This document shows, in pieces, positions 25,173 to 35,539 of a stretch of 64,000 bases of DNA. Each line of letters begins with the position of its first letter. Position 1 is the stretch's first letter. The notes beneath the pieces were generated by a model, which searched no databases, was not told the DNA's origin, and was given only the letters and a program-made list of their open reading frames with translations. The stretch is from Scatolibacter rhodanostii (GTDB lineage Bacteria; Bacillota; Clostridia; Oscillospirales; Acutalibacteraceae), in assembly GCF_900197595.1 (NCBI RefSeq), contig NZ_FZLO01000002.1:62001-126000 (forward strand), read 5' to 3'. The translations under genes and the position numbers were made by a program.

Positions 25173-26086
25173 TTTTTCTCCGCTCCTTTCTTTTTGGAGC
25201 TAATTTTCATCCTTCCAAAAACAGCTGAAGGAGAAACAGAGATTCGATCTTCATTGTTAAAAATCAAATATTTTTTGAGCAAATCATTGAGTTGCAGACG
25301 TGTTAAATTCCGTTCTAGCCTGCCTGCATCGGCAAAAGAAATTTGCCCTGTTTCCTCTGAAACTACCACTACCACAGCATCTGAATCTTCGCTAATACCC
25401 ATGGCTGCTCGATGTCTTGTCCCTAATGAGGCACTCACCTTGTGGCTATTGGTTAATGGTAATATACAGCCAGCTGCATATAATTTCCCGTTTCTAATCA
25501 ATAAAGCGCCATCGTGTAAGGGCGCTTTATTATAGAAAACGTTTCCAATCATTTGAGCATTTGGTTTTGCATCAATGATTGTGCCCGTAGCAGCGATTTC
25601 ATCCAATCTGGTTTCTCTTTCAAAAACAATCAGTGCACCCATCCGCAATTGTTGCAACATGGCTGTACCTTCAACGACAGCATCAATAGCTTCAAGCATT
25701 CTCGCGCTATAATCTCTTCCGTCTTTATTCCCAAAAAACACCCCTAAAACAGAACGTCTGACATTGCTGCGTCCCACTTTTTCCAGTGCCTTTCTAATTT
25801 CAGGCTGAAAAAGAATAATAACGGATATAAAGCCAAACTCAAAAAAGAAATCCATAATACGGCTAAGCAGCAGTAACTTAAAATACGAAGAAATAATTCT
25901 AGCAAGAAAAACCAATACAACTCCTTTTAGAAGCTGTCCGGCTCTGCTATCGCGCATTAATTTAATAAGCTGATACAACAAGGCTGCAACTAGTCCGATA
26001 TCCAGCGCATCTTTCCATTGAAAGCCTCGAGCAATATTAATTAATACCTGTCCAAATTGGGCTAATTGTGCTCCCAAAGTATCCAT
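25169..26086 (-). CDS. cdaA: Diadenylate cyclase CdaA
   Basis: 305 residues. It makes cyclic di-AMP from two ATP, a second messenger that controls potassium balance and cell wall state. Three N-terminal membrane helices precede a DAC domain with the catalytic DGA motif in LHDGALLIRNGKL (near residue 191) and RHR in LGTRHRAAMG (near 224). The start has AAAGGAC upstream. It is translationally coupled to cdaR. Confidence 0.96.
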   Translation of the reverse strand: MDTLGAQLAQFGQVLINIARGFQWKDALDIGLVAALLYQLIKLMRDSRAGQLLKGVVLVFLARIISSYFKLLLLSRIMDFFFEFGFISVIILFQPEIRKALEKVGRSNVRRSVLGVFFGNKDGRDYSARMLEAIDAVVEGTAMLQQLRMGALIVFERETRLDEIAATGTIIDAKPNAQMIGNVFYNKAPLHDGALLIRNGKLYAAGCILPLTNSHKVSASLGTRHRAAMGISEDSDAVVVVVSEETGQISFADAGRLERNLTRLQLNDLLKKYLIFNNEDRISVSPSAVFGRMKISSKKKGAEKK

Positions 26087-26403
26087 TTCGAAGTCCTTTC
26101 ATTTGCATATTCCCTATCTAATTCTATCCCATCTTAATTCTAAATTTAAATGAAATCATATAACTTTTTTCCAAAATGATTTCTATAATTTAAAGTCTTA
26201 CAAGCTGTTTTAAAAGCTAAACGTGTTTTCTCATATTCTAATTTTGAAATTTGCATTGCCGCTTTGGCGGCAGATGGCAAGCATACGTTGACTACAAATT
26301 TCGAACAAACTCACTTACTGGATTCTATTTTATCATAAAACTATTCTCAAGAAAACCCCTTTTAGATAAGAATATCTAAATAAATTTCCCCAGACCTAGT
26401 GGT
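26087..26403. other. Intergenic region upstream of cdaA
   Basis: No gene seen. A short hairpin GCCGCTTTGGCGGC lies near 26259-26272 without a clear U tail. It probably contains the cdaA promoter and the end of the desulfurase transcript. Confidence 0.45.
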
Positions 26404-27540
26404 TTATTGTACAATTTTCATGATAGCACGCAAAAAAACTTGAATCTCATGTTCTTTTGTAAAATAAGACGGAGAAATGCGAACAGTTCCATCCAATGTG
26501 TTCATTTTTTCATGAGCAGCAGGAGCACAATGCAGCCCACAGCGCACACAAATATCATGGCGTGCCAGATATGCGCCCACCTCTTCGCTTGCCATGCCTT
26601 CTATATTAAAAGATAGCACAGGAACAAAAAAAGGAGCTTGCGGCTTACTGGTATAAAGAATCACTTTTGGTATTTTCTCTAAAGATTGATATAGCTGCGC
26701 AATATGCTTCATTTCTTTTTGATAAATATTATCTATGCCTGTTTTTTGAACAAAATCCATGCCGGCTCTTAACCCTGCAATACCAGGTATATTTTGTGTT
26801 CCGCTTTCAAAACGCTCTGGAAATTCATCGGGTTGTATTAGTTCTCGTGAAGATGTCCCTGTTCCACCTTCCACCAGTGTGTCTAACTGTTGCTCACTAC
26901 TCATAATCAGCATCCCAGTTCCCATAGGACCATATAGCCCCTTGTGTCCGGCAATACATAAATAGTCTAACTGATCTTTGCGCATATGAATCGGAACAAC
27001 CCCCGCCGCTTGCGCACAGTCTACACAAATTTGGACACCCTTTTCATGAGCAACTTTCGCAATTTCTAAAATAGGCAGGCGAATTCCAAATACATTTGAA
27101 GCATACGTGCAAATCACTAGTTTTGTTTCAGGGCGAATAGCCTCTCGAAATGATTCTACCGTTTTTTGCGGTTTAGATTCATACGTTTTTGCTGCTGTAT
27201 AGCTTATCCCCACTTTTGTCATTTTTTCTAAAGGTCTCATTACGGCATTATGCTCCAAGTCAGAGACTACCACATGGTCTCCCGGCTTGAGAAGTCCTTT
27301 TATGACGATATTGACCGCCTGTGTACAGCTTGGCTGAAAAAGCACACATTCGGCTCCTTCAGCGCCAAAAAATTGAGCTGCATCGCGCCGACAAGCATAC
27401 ACTTCTTCGGCTGTCCGCATACTCATTTCATAACCACTCCGTCCTGGATTGGCGGCAAACTGTTTTAAAGCTAAATTCATTCTGTTTATAACCTGTATCG
27501 GTTTTGGAAATGTTGTTGCACTATTATCCAGATAAATCAT
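26404..27540 (-). CDS. Cysteine desulfurase family protein (class V aminotransferase, TIGR01977-like)
   Basis: 378 residues. A PLP enzyme of the IscS/SufS/Csd superfamily. The PLP lysine is in CIAGHKGLYGPMGTGM; a catalytic-loop cysteine is in VRCGLHCAPAAHEKMN. The starting segment MIYLDNSATTFPKP and GTGTSSRELIQP fit the TIGR01977 subgroup, which is often next to DUF3343 and linked in some genomes to selenium-dependent enzymes. Its ATG overlaps the stop of the DUF3343 gene by 4 nt. Not part of an isc or suf operon. Confidence 0.88.
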   Translation of the reverse strand: MIYLDNSATTFPKPIQVINRMNLALKQFAANPGRSGYEMSMRTAEEVYACRRDAAQFFGAEGAECVLFQPSCTQAVNIVIKGLLKPGDHVVVSDLEHNAVMRPLEKMTKVGISYTAAKTYESKPQKTVESFREAIRPETKLVICTYASNVFGIRLPILEIAKVAHEKGVQICVDCAQAAGVVPIHMRKDQLDYLCIAGHKGLYGPMGTGMLIMSSEQQLDTLVEGGTGTSSRELIQPDEFPERFESGTQNIPGIAGLRAGMDFVQKTGIDNIYQKEMKHIAQLYQSLEKIPKVILYTSKPQAPFFVPVLSFNIEGMASEEVGAYLARHDICVRCGLHCAPAAHEKMNTLDGTVRISPSYFTKEHEIQVFLRAIMKIVQ

Positions 27541-27764
27541 AATCTATTCATCCCTGTCTGCGGTACTCTTCCATAGGTTCTAATACCATTCTGTCTGAGT
27601 ACATTTTCTGCATAATTAATATCACCCTGTACTGCCAATACATATCCGCATCCGGTTTCTCTCGTTTTAGGAATACGCTCTACACGGCAAGAAATACCCC
27701 ATTGTGTCAGAACATCTCTTCCTTTCATGGCATATGTGACCGTCTTCATTAGAATCAGTTCCAT
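27537..27764 (-). CDS. DUF3343 protein, putative sulfur/selenium carrier
   Basis: 75 residues with GAGGTGATTGA before the ATG. The ETGCGYVLAVQGD segment (conserved Cys in CGY) is the mark of DUF3343, small proteins proposed to carry sulfur or selenium. It is translationally coupled to the cysteine desulfurase gene, which suggests transfer of sulfur from the desulfurase to the conserved cysteine. The carrier role is inference from the pairing. Confidence 0.8.
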   Translation of the reverse strand: MELILMKTVTYAMKGRDVLTQWGISCRVERIPKTRETGCGYVLAVQGDINYAENVLRQNGIRTYGRVPQTGMNRL

Positions 27765-28143
27765 TCAATCACCTCATTTATCTGTAAAATGTGCTTTTTT
27801 TTTTATCTAGTTTGAAGTCAATCCAGTTTATCTTTTTTCACTGGAATCCCATAAAAGAAAAGAGCGCTTTTCGCTATTTATCCTATACAAAAAGAACATT
27901 GTCATAAATTAAAAAGAAAGTATCGTTAGGAAATCAGCTTTGCCCAATAGCTATTCTGTATGCTGAATTTCCTCATGCAAATTTTGCCCTCAACAAAAAT
28001 AATTGGTTTTCGATAAACTTTGCATTTTTGTTTGATGAGCAAATCTGCCACTACTTTTTGTCCATTATATGCTGCTGATTACATTGCCGTCACATTTTTA
28101 ACAATTTTCTTGCCTTTTAATTGAGAAAGAGAGCCGTTTCTTT
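27765..28143. other. Intergenic region between DUF3343 and grpB-like genes
   Basis: AT-rich; no gene. A loose inverted repeat lies near 28125-28165 at the end of the GrpB gene (GTTTCT with AGAAAC, outer GAGAG with CTCTC) but without a good U tail. Nothing else stands out. Confidence 0.4.
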
Positions 28144-28746
28144 TTATAGAAACAACTCTCTCTCTTTCGGCATATATCGTTCTAAGTATAGTAATTTTGC
28201 CCTCTTTGTCACGGTCTGAATAAACTCTGTTTTTGCTTCCGTATAACCGTCTCTGTCATGCTCAAACTGCTGCCCCAAAACTCTTTTTAACTTTGCATAG
28301 TCTTCAGCTGTTTGGGGATGTTCCATGAGATAGTCCCTAAAATAGAGCTCATCCCAATCAGATTTTAAACGAACGTGCAAGTGATATACCTTTTCCGCAA
28401 ATCCGGCAGAAGTATAGCCTTTATTTAGTACCCAGCGAAATTCAGGCTCATTTTCAGCGTGCATCATCAGCCAACCCTGGGTCAGCAATCTTTCTTTTAA
28501 ATAAACAACATCACAATCCGGATTTATCTCTAACAAGATATCCACTGTTGGCTTTGCTAAAAGATTTTTCACAGCTGTACTACCAATATGGTTTATTCTA
28601 TACCACTCTTGCTTGTGTAAAAGCGAAAGAATATTCTCTTTTTCTTCTTCATACCACCTTGCATATTCCTCATTATGTTCCTTTAAAATAATAGGGAAAA
28701 GCTGCCACAATTCTTCCAATGACATCTCTGATAACTCTTTTGCCAT
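28144..28746 (-). CDS. GrpB (UPF0157) family protein
   Basis: 200 residues from the ATG at 28746 (AGAGGA 7 nt upstream, overlapping the ispDF stop region). The motifs YRINHIGSTAVKNLLAKP and TVDILLEI with the later RDYLMEHPQTAEDYAKLK define the GrpB/UPF0157 family, a nucleotidyltransferase-like fold of unknown biochemical role. It follows ispDF by 13 nt and is probably co-transcribed with it; no functional link is apparent. Confidence 0.88.
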   Translation of the reverse strand: MAKELSEMSLEELWQLFPIILKEHNEEYARWYEEEKENILSLLHKQEWYRINHIGSTAVKNLLAKPTVDILLEINPDCDVVYLKERLLTQGWLMMHAENEPEFRWVLNKGYTSAGFAEKVYHLHVRLKSDWDELYFRDYLMEHPQTAEDYAKLKRVLGQQFEHDRDGYTEAKTEFIQTVTKRAKLLYLERYMPKERELFL

Positions 28747-28759
28747 ATTCAATTCCTCT

Positions 28760-29908
28760 TTAATTCAATAAACATACCGCCGAAGCAGCCATTCCTTCTT
28801 CACGGCCAGTAAACCCTAACCCCTCTTCAGTGGTAGCTTTTACACTGATATCTTCATGGCTTATCTGACAGGCTTTTGCTAGTTTTTTTCTCATTTTTTC
28901 AATATGAGGAGAAAGCTTTGGTCTCTGCGCCATAATGGTTGCATCAATATTGCCAATTTCATAGCCTTTTTCTCTAATACGGTGGCAAACCTCTGTTAAA
29001 AGCAGCAAACTGTCTGCTCCCTCAAAACTGTCGTCTGTATCCGGAAACAACTTGCCGATGTCTCCCATAGCCGCTGCTCCCAAAATCGCATCCGAAACAG
29101 CATGAGCCAATACATCGGCGTCAGAATGCCCCAACAGACCTTTTTCAAACGGTATTTCCACTCCGCCCAAAATCAACTTTCGATTTTCTACTAACTGATG
29201 TACGTCATAGCCATAACCAATTCTCATCTTTCTCTCTCCTTCGCAAAACGCATTGGCCGTCAGCAAATCTTCGGGTGTCGTGATTTTTATATTGCGATAA
29301 TCTCCTAGACACAAACGGACTTTGCCACCATTAAATTCAATTAACTGACAGTCATCCGTAAATTCACGGTTTGCTTTTTTAGCTTTTTCTACGGCTTCTA
29401 AATATAGGTTGCCAGCAAATATTTGAGGAGTTTGCACCATCATTAAACGCTCTCTTTGCGGTGTTTCTGTCACAAATCCATCTTCATCTACAAGCTTGCA
29501 AGTATCTTTTGCCCAAACCGCTGCCGACACAGCTCCATGTATCAAAGCCTCCTCACAGAGAGACTCAATCAAATTCGGTGTCACCATGGGCCTTGCCGCA
29601 TCGTGAATCACAAAATAGTCGCTGCCTAACACCAGATTAATCCCATTCAAAACTGATTCTTGTCTGGATTTTCCTCCCACTGCAAACAGGATAGGCTTAT
29701 TCTTGTTTGCCAATCGTTTCTGTAGCTTCTCTTGGTCTGTTTGTCGGCAAACAACCACTATCTTTTGAATTCTATCTGTCTGCAAAAAAGCTTCTATTGT
29801 TTTTTCTATGACCGCTTTTCCATTAATACTTGCAAAAATCTTATCTATCCCCTGCATACGAGAAGAATTGCCTGCTGCTACCAAAATAGCGTTAAACTGA
29901 TTTTTCAC
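28760..29908 (-). CDS. ispDF: Bifunctional IspD/IspF, MEP isoprenoid pathway
   Basis: 382 residues from a GTG at 29908 with AGGAG 7 nt upstream; the frame is open to 30025 but the extra N-terminus has no family match. Residues 1-225 are IspD (CDP-ME synthesis): [24 protein letters not shown] and TPQIFAG. Residues 229-382 are IspF (MEcPP synthase): GYGYDVHQL with metal-binding Asp and His, [27 protein letters not shown]. The gene thus carries out steps 3 and 5 of the MEP pathway in one protein. Fusions of this kind are common in alpha- and epsilonproteobacteria and occur in some Clostridia. Confidence 0.94.
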   Translation of the reverse strand: MKNQFNAILVAAGNSSRMQGIDKIFASINGKAVIEKTIEAFLQTDRIQKIVVVCRQTDQEKLQKRLANKNKPILFAVGGKSRQESVLNGINLVLGSDYFVIHDAARPMVTPNLIESLCEEALIHGAVSAAVWAKDTCKLVDEDGFVTETPQRERLMMVQTPQIFAGNLYLEAVEKAKKANREFTDDCQLIEFNGGKVRLCLGDYRNIKITTPEDLLTANAFCEGERKMRIGYGYDVHQLVENRKLILGGVEIPFEKGLLGHSDADVLAHAVSDAILGAAAMGDIGKLFPDTDDSFEGADSLLLLTEVCHRIREKGYEIGNIDATIMAQRPKLSPHIEKMRKKLAKACQISHEDISVKATTEEGLGFTGREEGMAASAVCLLN

Positions 29909-30011
29909 ACTCTTACTCCTAAAATGATTTATATTTAAAATTCTTACCTGTAGTTTTATAATTGATGAATATAAGTATAAACCATTTTTGTAACTCGTCA
30001 AGCCGCAAAAG

Positions 30012-30041
30012 AAAACAGACAGCAAAATTGCTGTCTGTTTG
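30012..30041 (-). terminator. Terminator of the sulfhydrylase-cysK operon
   Basis: AAACAGACAGC and its complement around a 6-nt loop, followed on the minus strand by TTTTCTTTT. It lies just after the cysK stop codon. Confidence 0.8.
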
Positions 30042-30063
30042 AAAAAGGGAGGCTTTCAAAATT

Positions 30064-30993
30064 TTATTCTGTGAACATGGGGGTAGATAAATAACGCTCA
30101 CCTGTATCCGGCAGAACAACCACAATGGTTTTTCCGGCGTTTTCAGGACGTTTTGCCAGTTCAGTTGCTGCAAACAACGCTGCACCTGAAGATATTCCGA
30201 CCAACACACCTTCTGTTTTGGCAATTTGGCGTCCTGTCTCAAAAGCATCCTCATTCGATACGGCGATAATCTCATCATAGACACCGGTGTTTAATACATC
30301 CGGCACAAATCCAGCGCCAATACCCTGAATTTTGTGAGGGCCCGGAGTACCTTTAGAAAGAACCGGAGAATCTTTTGGTTCAACTGCGACTACCTTGACA
30401 TCAGCCTTTTTGGATTTTAAGAATTCACCTGTACCGGTTATCGTGCCGCCTGTGCCGATTCCAGCTACTAGAATGTCAACCGTGCCGTCTGTATCTTCCC
30501 AAATTTCAGGGCCTGTTGTCACACGGTGCACCTGTGGGTTTGCGGGGTTCACAAATTGTCCGGGAATGAAACTGTTCGGAATTTCTTTGGCAAGCTCCTC
30601 TGCTTTAGCAATGGCACCTTTCATGCCTTTCGCACCTTCTGTCAGCACCAATTCTGCACCATAAGCCTTTAAAAGATTGCGACGCTCAACGCTCATTGTT
30701 TCAGGCATTGTCAGGATAATACGATATCCTCTTGCTGCTGCAATAGAGGCAAGACCGATACCTGTGTTACCGCTTGTTGGCTCAATAATGACAGAGCCTT
30801 CTTTGATTAGACCTTGCTGTTCTGCATCGTCTAACATAGCTTTTGCGATTCTGTCTTTTACACTTCCTGCGGGATTAAAAGACTCTAATTTTACAATAAT
30901 TTTTGCTGCCGCATCATGTTCTTTTGCATATCTGCCAACTTCTATAAGTGGGGTTTTGCCAATGAGTTCGGTTATGTTTTGATAAATTTTCAT
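30064..30993 (-). CDS. cysK: Cysteine synthase A
   Basis: 309 residues from the ATG at 30993 (AGGCGGTG 6 nt upstream). It makes L-cysteine from O-acetylserine and sulfide. The PLP lysine is in [12 protein letters not shown], the substrate loop in [11 protein letters not shown], and the phosphate loop in [13 protein letters not shown]. It follows the O-acetylhomoserine sulfhydrylase gene by 25 nt, so both direct sulfhydrylation routes (to cysteine and homocysteine) are in one operon. Confidence 0.96.
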   Translation of the reverse strand: MKIYQNITELIGKTPLIEVGRYAKEHDAAAKIIVKLESFNPAGSVKDRIAKAMLDDAEQQGLIKEGSVIIEPTSGNTGIGLASIAAARGYRIILTMPETMSVERRNLLKAYGAELVLTEGAKGMKGAIAKAEELAKEIPNSFIPGQFVNPANPQVHRVTTGPEIWEDTDGTVDILVAGIGTGGTITGTGEFLKSKKADVKVVAVEPKDSPVLSKGTPGPHKIQGIGAGFVPDVLNTGVYDEIIAVSNEDAFETGRQIAKTEGVLVGISSGAALFAATELAKRPENAGKTIVVVLPDTGERYLSTPMFTE

Positions 30994-31018
30994 AATTGAC
31001 ACCGCCTAAATTTATTTT

Positions 31019-32308
31019 TTATTTAATAAAGCTGAATGCTTCTTCGAGATCAGCTTTAATGTCATCAAAGTGTTCTGTTCCAATAGAAAGTCTAACTGTG
31101 CTTGGTGTGATACCTGAATCTAAAAGCTCTTCAGGGCTCATCTGTGAGTGTGTAGTTGAAGCAGGGTGAATCACCAAAGATTTTACGTCGGCCACATTAG
31201 CAAGCAGAGAGAACAATTGTAAATGGTCAATGAATGTTTTTGCCTCTTCTTCTCCCCCTTTGATTTCAAAAGTAAAGATAGAACCTGCGCCCTGTGGGAA
31301 ATACTTTTGATATAAATCATAATCGGCACGATTTTGAATTGAAGGATGATTTACTCTTTCTACTTTAGGGTTATTTAAAAGATAGTCAATAACCTTTTTG
31401 GTGTTTTCAACATGACGCTCTACACGCAGAGAAAGTGTTTCAAGTCCTTGCAAAAAGAGGAAGGAATGGAACGGGCTAAGCACGGCTCCCGTATCTCTCA
31501 TCAATGTTGTTCTTGCTTTCGTGATATATGCTAGATTCCCAGCTGCTTCTGTAAATACAGCTCCATGATAGCTGTCATTCGGCTCTGTTAAGCTCGGGAA
31601 CTTACCGCTGGCTTTCCAATCAAACTTGCCAGAATCTACAATGACACCGCCAATGCTTGTGCCGTGACCACCAATAAATTTAGTGGCTGAGTGAACAACA
31701 ATGTCTGCTCCATATTCAATGGGTCTCAGCAAGTATGGTGTTGCAAATGTATTATCTACAATGACAGGAATTCCATTTTCGTGGGCAATAGCAGCTACCG
31801 CTTCAATATCAATAATAGTGCTGTTAGGATTGCCAAGAGTTTCAAAGAAAATAGCTTTTGTATTAGGACGAATTGCCTTGGCAAAGTTTTCAGGATCACT
31901 GCCGTCTACAAACGTTGCTTCAATGCCGATATCTTTAAAAGTATGAGCAAATAGATTATAGGAGCCGCCGTAAATATATTTGTCAGAAATAATGTGATCG
32001 CCTGCAATGGCAATATTCTGTACCGCATAGGCAACTGCTGCCGCTCCTGAAGCTGTTGCCAAAGCAGCTGCGCCACCTTCTAAAGCAGCAATACGAGTTT
32101 CAAAAACGTCAGATGTCGGATTCATCAATCTAGTATAAATGTTGCCTGGCTCTGATAATGAAAAGCGTCCGGCTGCCTGTGCGCTGTCTTTAAACACATA
32201 AGAACTGGTCTGATAAATCGGAACTGCTCTTGCGTCTGTGGTAGGATCCGGATTTTCTTGTCCTGCATGAAGTTGAAGCGTTTCAAATCTATAATTTTTG
32301 TTGCTCAT
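31019..32308 (-). CDS. O-acetylhomoserine sulfhydrylase
   Basis: 429 residues, the usual length of the MetY/Cys-Met PLP family. It makes homocysteine from O-acetylhomoserine and sulfide. The PLP lysine is in VHSATKFIGGHGTSIGG; other family segments are ETLQLHAGQENPDPTT, NPTSDVFETRIAALEGG and HPASTTHSQMSPEE. It is the first gene of an operon with cysK. A methionine gamma-lyase-like activity cannot be excluded, but the length and the GTSIGG and HAGQ segments favour MetY. Confidence 0.92.
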   Translation of the reverse strand: MSNKNYRFETLQLHAGQENPDPTTDARAVPIYQTSSYVFKDSAQAAGRFSLSEPGNIYTRLMNPTSDVFETRIAALEGGAAALATASGAAAVAYAVQNIAIAGDHIISDKYIYGGSYNLFAHTFKDIGIEATFVDGSDPENFAKAIRPNTKAIFFETLGNPNSTIIDIEAVAAIAHENGIPVIVDNTFATPYLLRPIEYGADIVVHSATKFIGGHGTSIGGVIVDSGKFDWKASGKFPSLTEPNDSYHGAVFTEAAGNLAYITKARTTLMRDTGAVLSPFHSFLFLQGLETLSLRVERHVENTKKVIDYLLNNPKVERVNHPSIQNRADYDLYQKYFPQGAGSIFTFEIKGGEEEAKTFIDHLQLFSLLANVADVKSLVIHPASTTHSQMSPEELLDSGITPSTVRLSIGTEHFDDIKADLEEAFSFIK

Positions 32309-32857
32309 GATTAATACCTGCTTTCATTTATTTTTGTGATGACATATCTTTGCTATATACCTGTCATAAGACATCCTTATCTCTCTAGTATAGCAGATAT
32401 ATCTTTCTTAATAAATATCCTTTTTGAGATTTAACAATAATCATCCCAAGCAAGCATTCTACACATTCGAGCACTTCTTATCAATTGTTTGTTTCTTGCA
32501 AAATCAGTTTCCATATTTCATTACTCGCTTTTCATATCTGTTTAATATGATTATATGCATTTGCATGGATTTTGTCAATACATTTTTAAACTTTTTTATT
32601 TTCAATTCTTGAAATATTTTTTTATCTTTTCTCCAAAAACCTTTTTTCTATTTAACAGTTCCTTGGTATATCTAGATTTCTAATCTATATTCAGCGTTAT
32701 CACAAATTATTATTCGAAACTTTGCAGGAGTAAAAAAGTAATCCTATCTTTCTTTTTTATTCCTATACAATCAGTATGATTTATATTTTATTGCTCCTGT
32801 TTTTCTATAAAAATAATTCCTACCGCCAACTTGCCGTAGGAATTATTTCACACCTAT
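32309..32857. other. Intergenic region between spoIIE terminator and sulfhydrylase operon
   Basis: No gene seen. A minus-strand TATACT at 32387-32392 is a plausible -10 box for the sulfhydrylase operon; the -35 is weak. A small dyad TGTCTTATGACA lies just downstream of it and could be an operator. No SAM riboswitch or T-box fold was recognised in this leader. Confidence 0.45.
32810..32848 (-). terminator. Terminator of spoIIE
   Basis: AATTCCTAC (32815-32823) and GTAGGAATT (32836-32844) pair around a 12-nt loop; the minus strand continues ATTTTTAT. It follows the spoIIE stop by 10 nt. Confidence 0.7.
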
Positions 32858-35179
32858 TTATTTTAATACCAAAATGAGTACGCTTACATCATCATCATGA
32901 CCGTCGCTGCGCTCTTTCTTTGCTCGAACAGTAATTTGCTCTGCCAACATATTGAGTTCTGTTTCTTCATCACAATTTTCCACAAAATCAATTAGCCATT
33001 CGCTTCCTGTTGCAATCACACCATCAGAAACCATGACAATCATATCGCCCGCTTCAAGCTCTCGATTGGTGCGAACAAATTCAATATCAGGCATGATACC
33101 AGCCGGCATAGAAGAAGACTCTATGTATTCAGTTTTTTTACCCCTGACCAGCACTGTACCAGCTGCACCGGCTTTGCGAAATTCTGCCATACCCGTGAAT
33201 AAATCAATGGAGGTGACATCAAGCGTTGCCAGTGTTTCATCTCCTGATTTGGCAATCAAGGCAGCATTTACGGTTTTTAACATACTGTCAAACCCAATGC
33301 CTGCTTTGAGCAAACTCTCGGCCATTGCTACTGTCATTGCGCCGTCCACCGCAGCGCGCCCACCTGTTCCCATACCGTCACTAATCAGTGCGATTAAATG
33401 CCCCGCTCCGTCATAGAAAACAGCCGCGCAATCTCCACAGAACGAACTATTTCGAGCACTGTACTGTGAAAATCCTCTGACAACATCAAATTTAGCTCTC
33501 TCACACATTTGAATTCTGCAACGGTCTTCTATTACACTGACACAAGGGGGAGAGAAATTTCTGCCGCAAGCTGATGAAATATCTTTTGTAAAACCGGCAC
33601 GATTAATCTTCTTTCGTCTATCCTTCTCCACTTCTGCTTCTACTGTCATGCGATCATATCGGTCGACCCGGCAACAAACCTCTATCGGCACCATACCGTT
33701 GTCCGATAAAATGGCACTAATTCGTTCTGAAGCTTCTTCATCAAATTGCTCATATTTGGCAAATTCCTCTGCCATTTCTCCCAAAATACCCGACGTTGTT
33801 CTAAAATGAGACTCCACTACTTCACGTACCTGTAAAGCTCTAAGTTCCGCAGCTTCTCGTGCCAAATGACGTGCATAGTTTTTGTTGATTTCATCTCTCA
33901 TTTCGCCCGAGCGTCCGCAGCGGTCCAGAAACTCTTTTTGAAAATCTGAAGATTCAATCTTGCCCTTTTCTTTTAAAATCTTTGTTAATGAGGCAAAGTT
34001 GGCAACTGTGACCTCTTTATATTTTCGCCAGCATATCACACTTTTCCCACAGCCGGCACAGATTTTTTCCGCAGATTGGTTATAGACCGTCTGTATGTCC
34101 GGCGCAGATACAGCCTCTAGCTTTTTAGAGATTTCTTCAACTGACGCATAAATACCGGTTAGCGCTTCTGAGGCATGATTCAAACGCATGACAATGTTTC
34201 CACGCAAAGCACCACCGCTTAAATTATCTTTGCGCATGGTAAAAAACTCGCTAATCCTTCTGCTTTTTGGAATCGCCATATAAAGAATGGTTGCTGCCGC
34301 TACCTCTACCGCACCTTTAAAAGCAATATTGCTATCCCCTACTTGAATGGACGCAATTCCATGTGCCAAGATAAAGGCAACCGCTCCAGCAATTTTCCCC
34401 AGCGGAGAGAATGCTCCTGCCACTAAGCCACCTAACCCATACGCTCCTGAAAGATAAGAAAGCCCCGAAAGTGAAAGTCCTTGAATGGCACCTGCCGCTA
34501 CACCGGAGATTGTTCCTCCCGCTACACCGCCCACTCTAGCACAATAAAGAACCATCAAAACACTCAAAATTCTGCCAATCGATATGCCTGCTATATCAAC
34601 CTGCGTGAATGCCAAAATAAAAATGCAAACAGTAATCATCAATGAAGCTAAATCTATATTATCAAAAACATTTTCTTTTCTTCTATACAAAATCATGTCT
34701 GCCGTTCTTTGTATAAAATAAGCACAGCCTGCACCTAGAAAAGATTCTGCCATATAGAGCGCTGCTGAATAATTCAGTGTGCCTTGAATCAATATCATGG
34801 TAATTCCTGTCAACAAGAGCGGCAAAAAGGCTGCTACCGGTGCGAATGCCGGATGCTTTGATACTGCTTTAAGCTCTGAAAGTGACCAACGAATGGCCAA
34901 GACAGCGACTAGGGTGGCTATATATCGAACTGGTATGTATACAGGGGACGGCAGTAAATATCCGATAAAAGCGCCCAAAGCCGAAGCCCATAATCCCTCT
35001 CGGGGAACAGCGGCCACCACGGCGACTCCAAACGGAGAATATTTTCCGAACACCAAACCTCGCGAAGAAACTATTCCCGATAAAAAGCTTGCCACAATTA
35101 TGAGTATTTTTTCGGTGTATGCTGACTGCCATAAAAGCTTTAATCGCTCTTTCACTCCGCTGACTCTTTGTTCTTCCAA
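32858..35179 (-). CDS. spoIIE: Stage II sporulation protein E, PP2C-type phosphatase
   Basis: 773 residues from a TTG at 35179 (AGAGG 8 nt upstream); a GTG nine bases earlier is possible. The N-terminal about 300 residues hold some ten membrane segments, the middle has a CxxC pair (ICAGCGKSVICW), and the last about 200 residues are a PP2C phosphatase with metal-binding aspartates in ISDGMGTGGRA and VMVSDGV. SpoIIE dephosphorylates SpoIIAA, which frees sigma F in the forespore, and helps place the polar septum. The gene stands alone on its own transcript. Confidence 0.95.
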   Translation of the reverse strand: MEEQRVSGVKERLKLLWQSAYTEKILIIVASFLSGIVSSRGLVFGKYSPFGVAVVAAVPREGLWASALGAFIGYLLPSPVYIPVRYIATLVAVLAIRWSLSELKAVSKHPAFAPVAAFLPLLLTGITMILIQGTLNYSAALYMAESFLGAGCAYFIQRTADMILYRRKENVFDNIDLASLMITVCIFILAFTQVDIAGISIGRILSVLMVLYCARVGGVAGGTISGVAAGAIQGLSLSGLSYLSGAYGLGGLVAGAFSPLGKIAGAVAFILAHGIASIQVGDSNIAFKGAVEVAAATILYMAIPKSRRISEFFTMRKDNLSGGALRGNIVMRLNHASEALTGIYASVEEISKKLEAVSAPDIQTVYNQSAEKICAGCGKSVICWRKYKEVTVANFASLTKILKEKGKIESSDFQKEFLDRCGRSGEMRDEINKNYARHLAREAAELRALQVREVVESHFRTTSGILGEMAEEFAKYEQFDEEASERISAILSDNGMVPIEVCCRVDRYDRMTVEAEVEKDRRKKINRAGFTKDISSACGRNFSPPCVSVIEDRCRIQMCERAKFDVVRGFSQYSARNSSFCGDCAAVFYDGAGHLIALISDGMGTGGRAAVDGAMTVAMAESLLKAGIGFDSMLKTVNAALIAKSGDETLATLDVTSIDLFTGMAEFRKAGAAGTVLVRGKKTEYIESSSMPAGIMPDIEFVRTNRELEAGDMIVMVSDGVIATGSEWLIDFVENCDEETELNMLAEQITVRAKKERSDGHDDDVSVLILVLK

Positions 35180-35188
35180 GACAAACAC

Positions 35189-35539
35189 CTCTGTAATCAG
35201 TTTTTTTATAACCTATATTCTTATGTAAATCATAGAAGAATTATACCTTTACTTTTATGCATATCTTGTCTTTTTTACTTTGGGTTTTATTGTAACTATA
35301 TGGTACTCTATGAAAGATTTATGTAATTTTTAATACAATATCTAGTATTTTTAGATTTTTTGCGAATTTATTATGAATACTATATATAGTTTTCTGTTTA
35401 TAAAAGAAGAAAAATGGGAGAGGAACTTTATTTCCTCTCCTAGCCGAATATATTTTCGATTTTCTATTGATTATTATTTTCTCACCTGATACAATAACTT
35501 TACAGTTTAAGAACAAACGTTTAACAGGAGGGAAATAAT
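35189..35539. other. Intergenic region between spoIIE and the sigma-like module
   Basis: No gene seen. A minus-strand pair AAAGGTATAA (35241-35250) and ATAAGAAT (35217-35224) resembles a sigma-H promoter for spoIIE, weakly. A 9-bp hairpin at 35417-35440 (GGAGAGGAA and complement) is followed on the minus strand by TTTTTCTTCTTTT and looks like a terminator although no minus-strand gene precedes it. Confidence 0.4.

Noticed and set aside
32309-32420. SAM riboswitch or T-box upstream of the O-acetylhomoserine sulfhydrylase gene
   Set aside because: The leader is short and shows no matching conserved core, specifier or antiterminator elements.
32952-33416. Plus-strand ORF of 154 codons opposite spoIIE
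   Set aside because: It mirrors the conserved PP2C coding frame of spoIIE, has no ribosome site, and its composition is that of a reverse-frame shadow. The same holds for 34797-35228.
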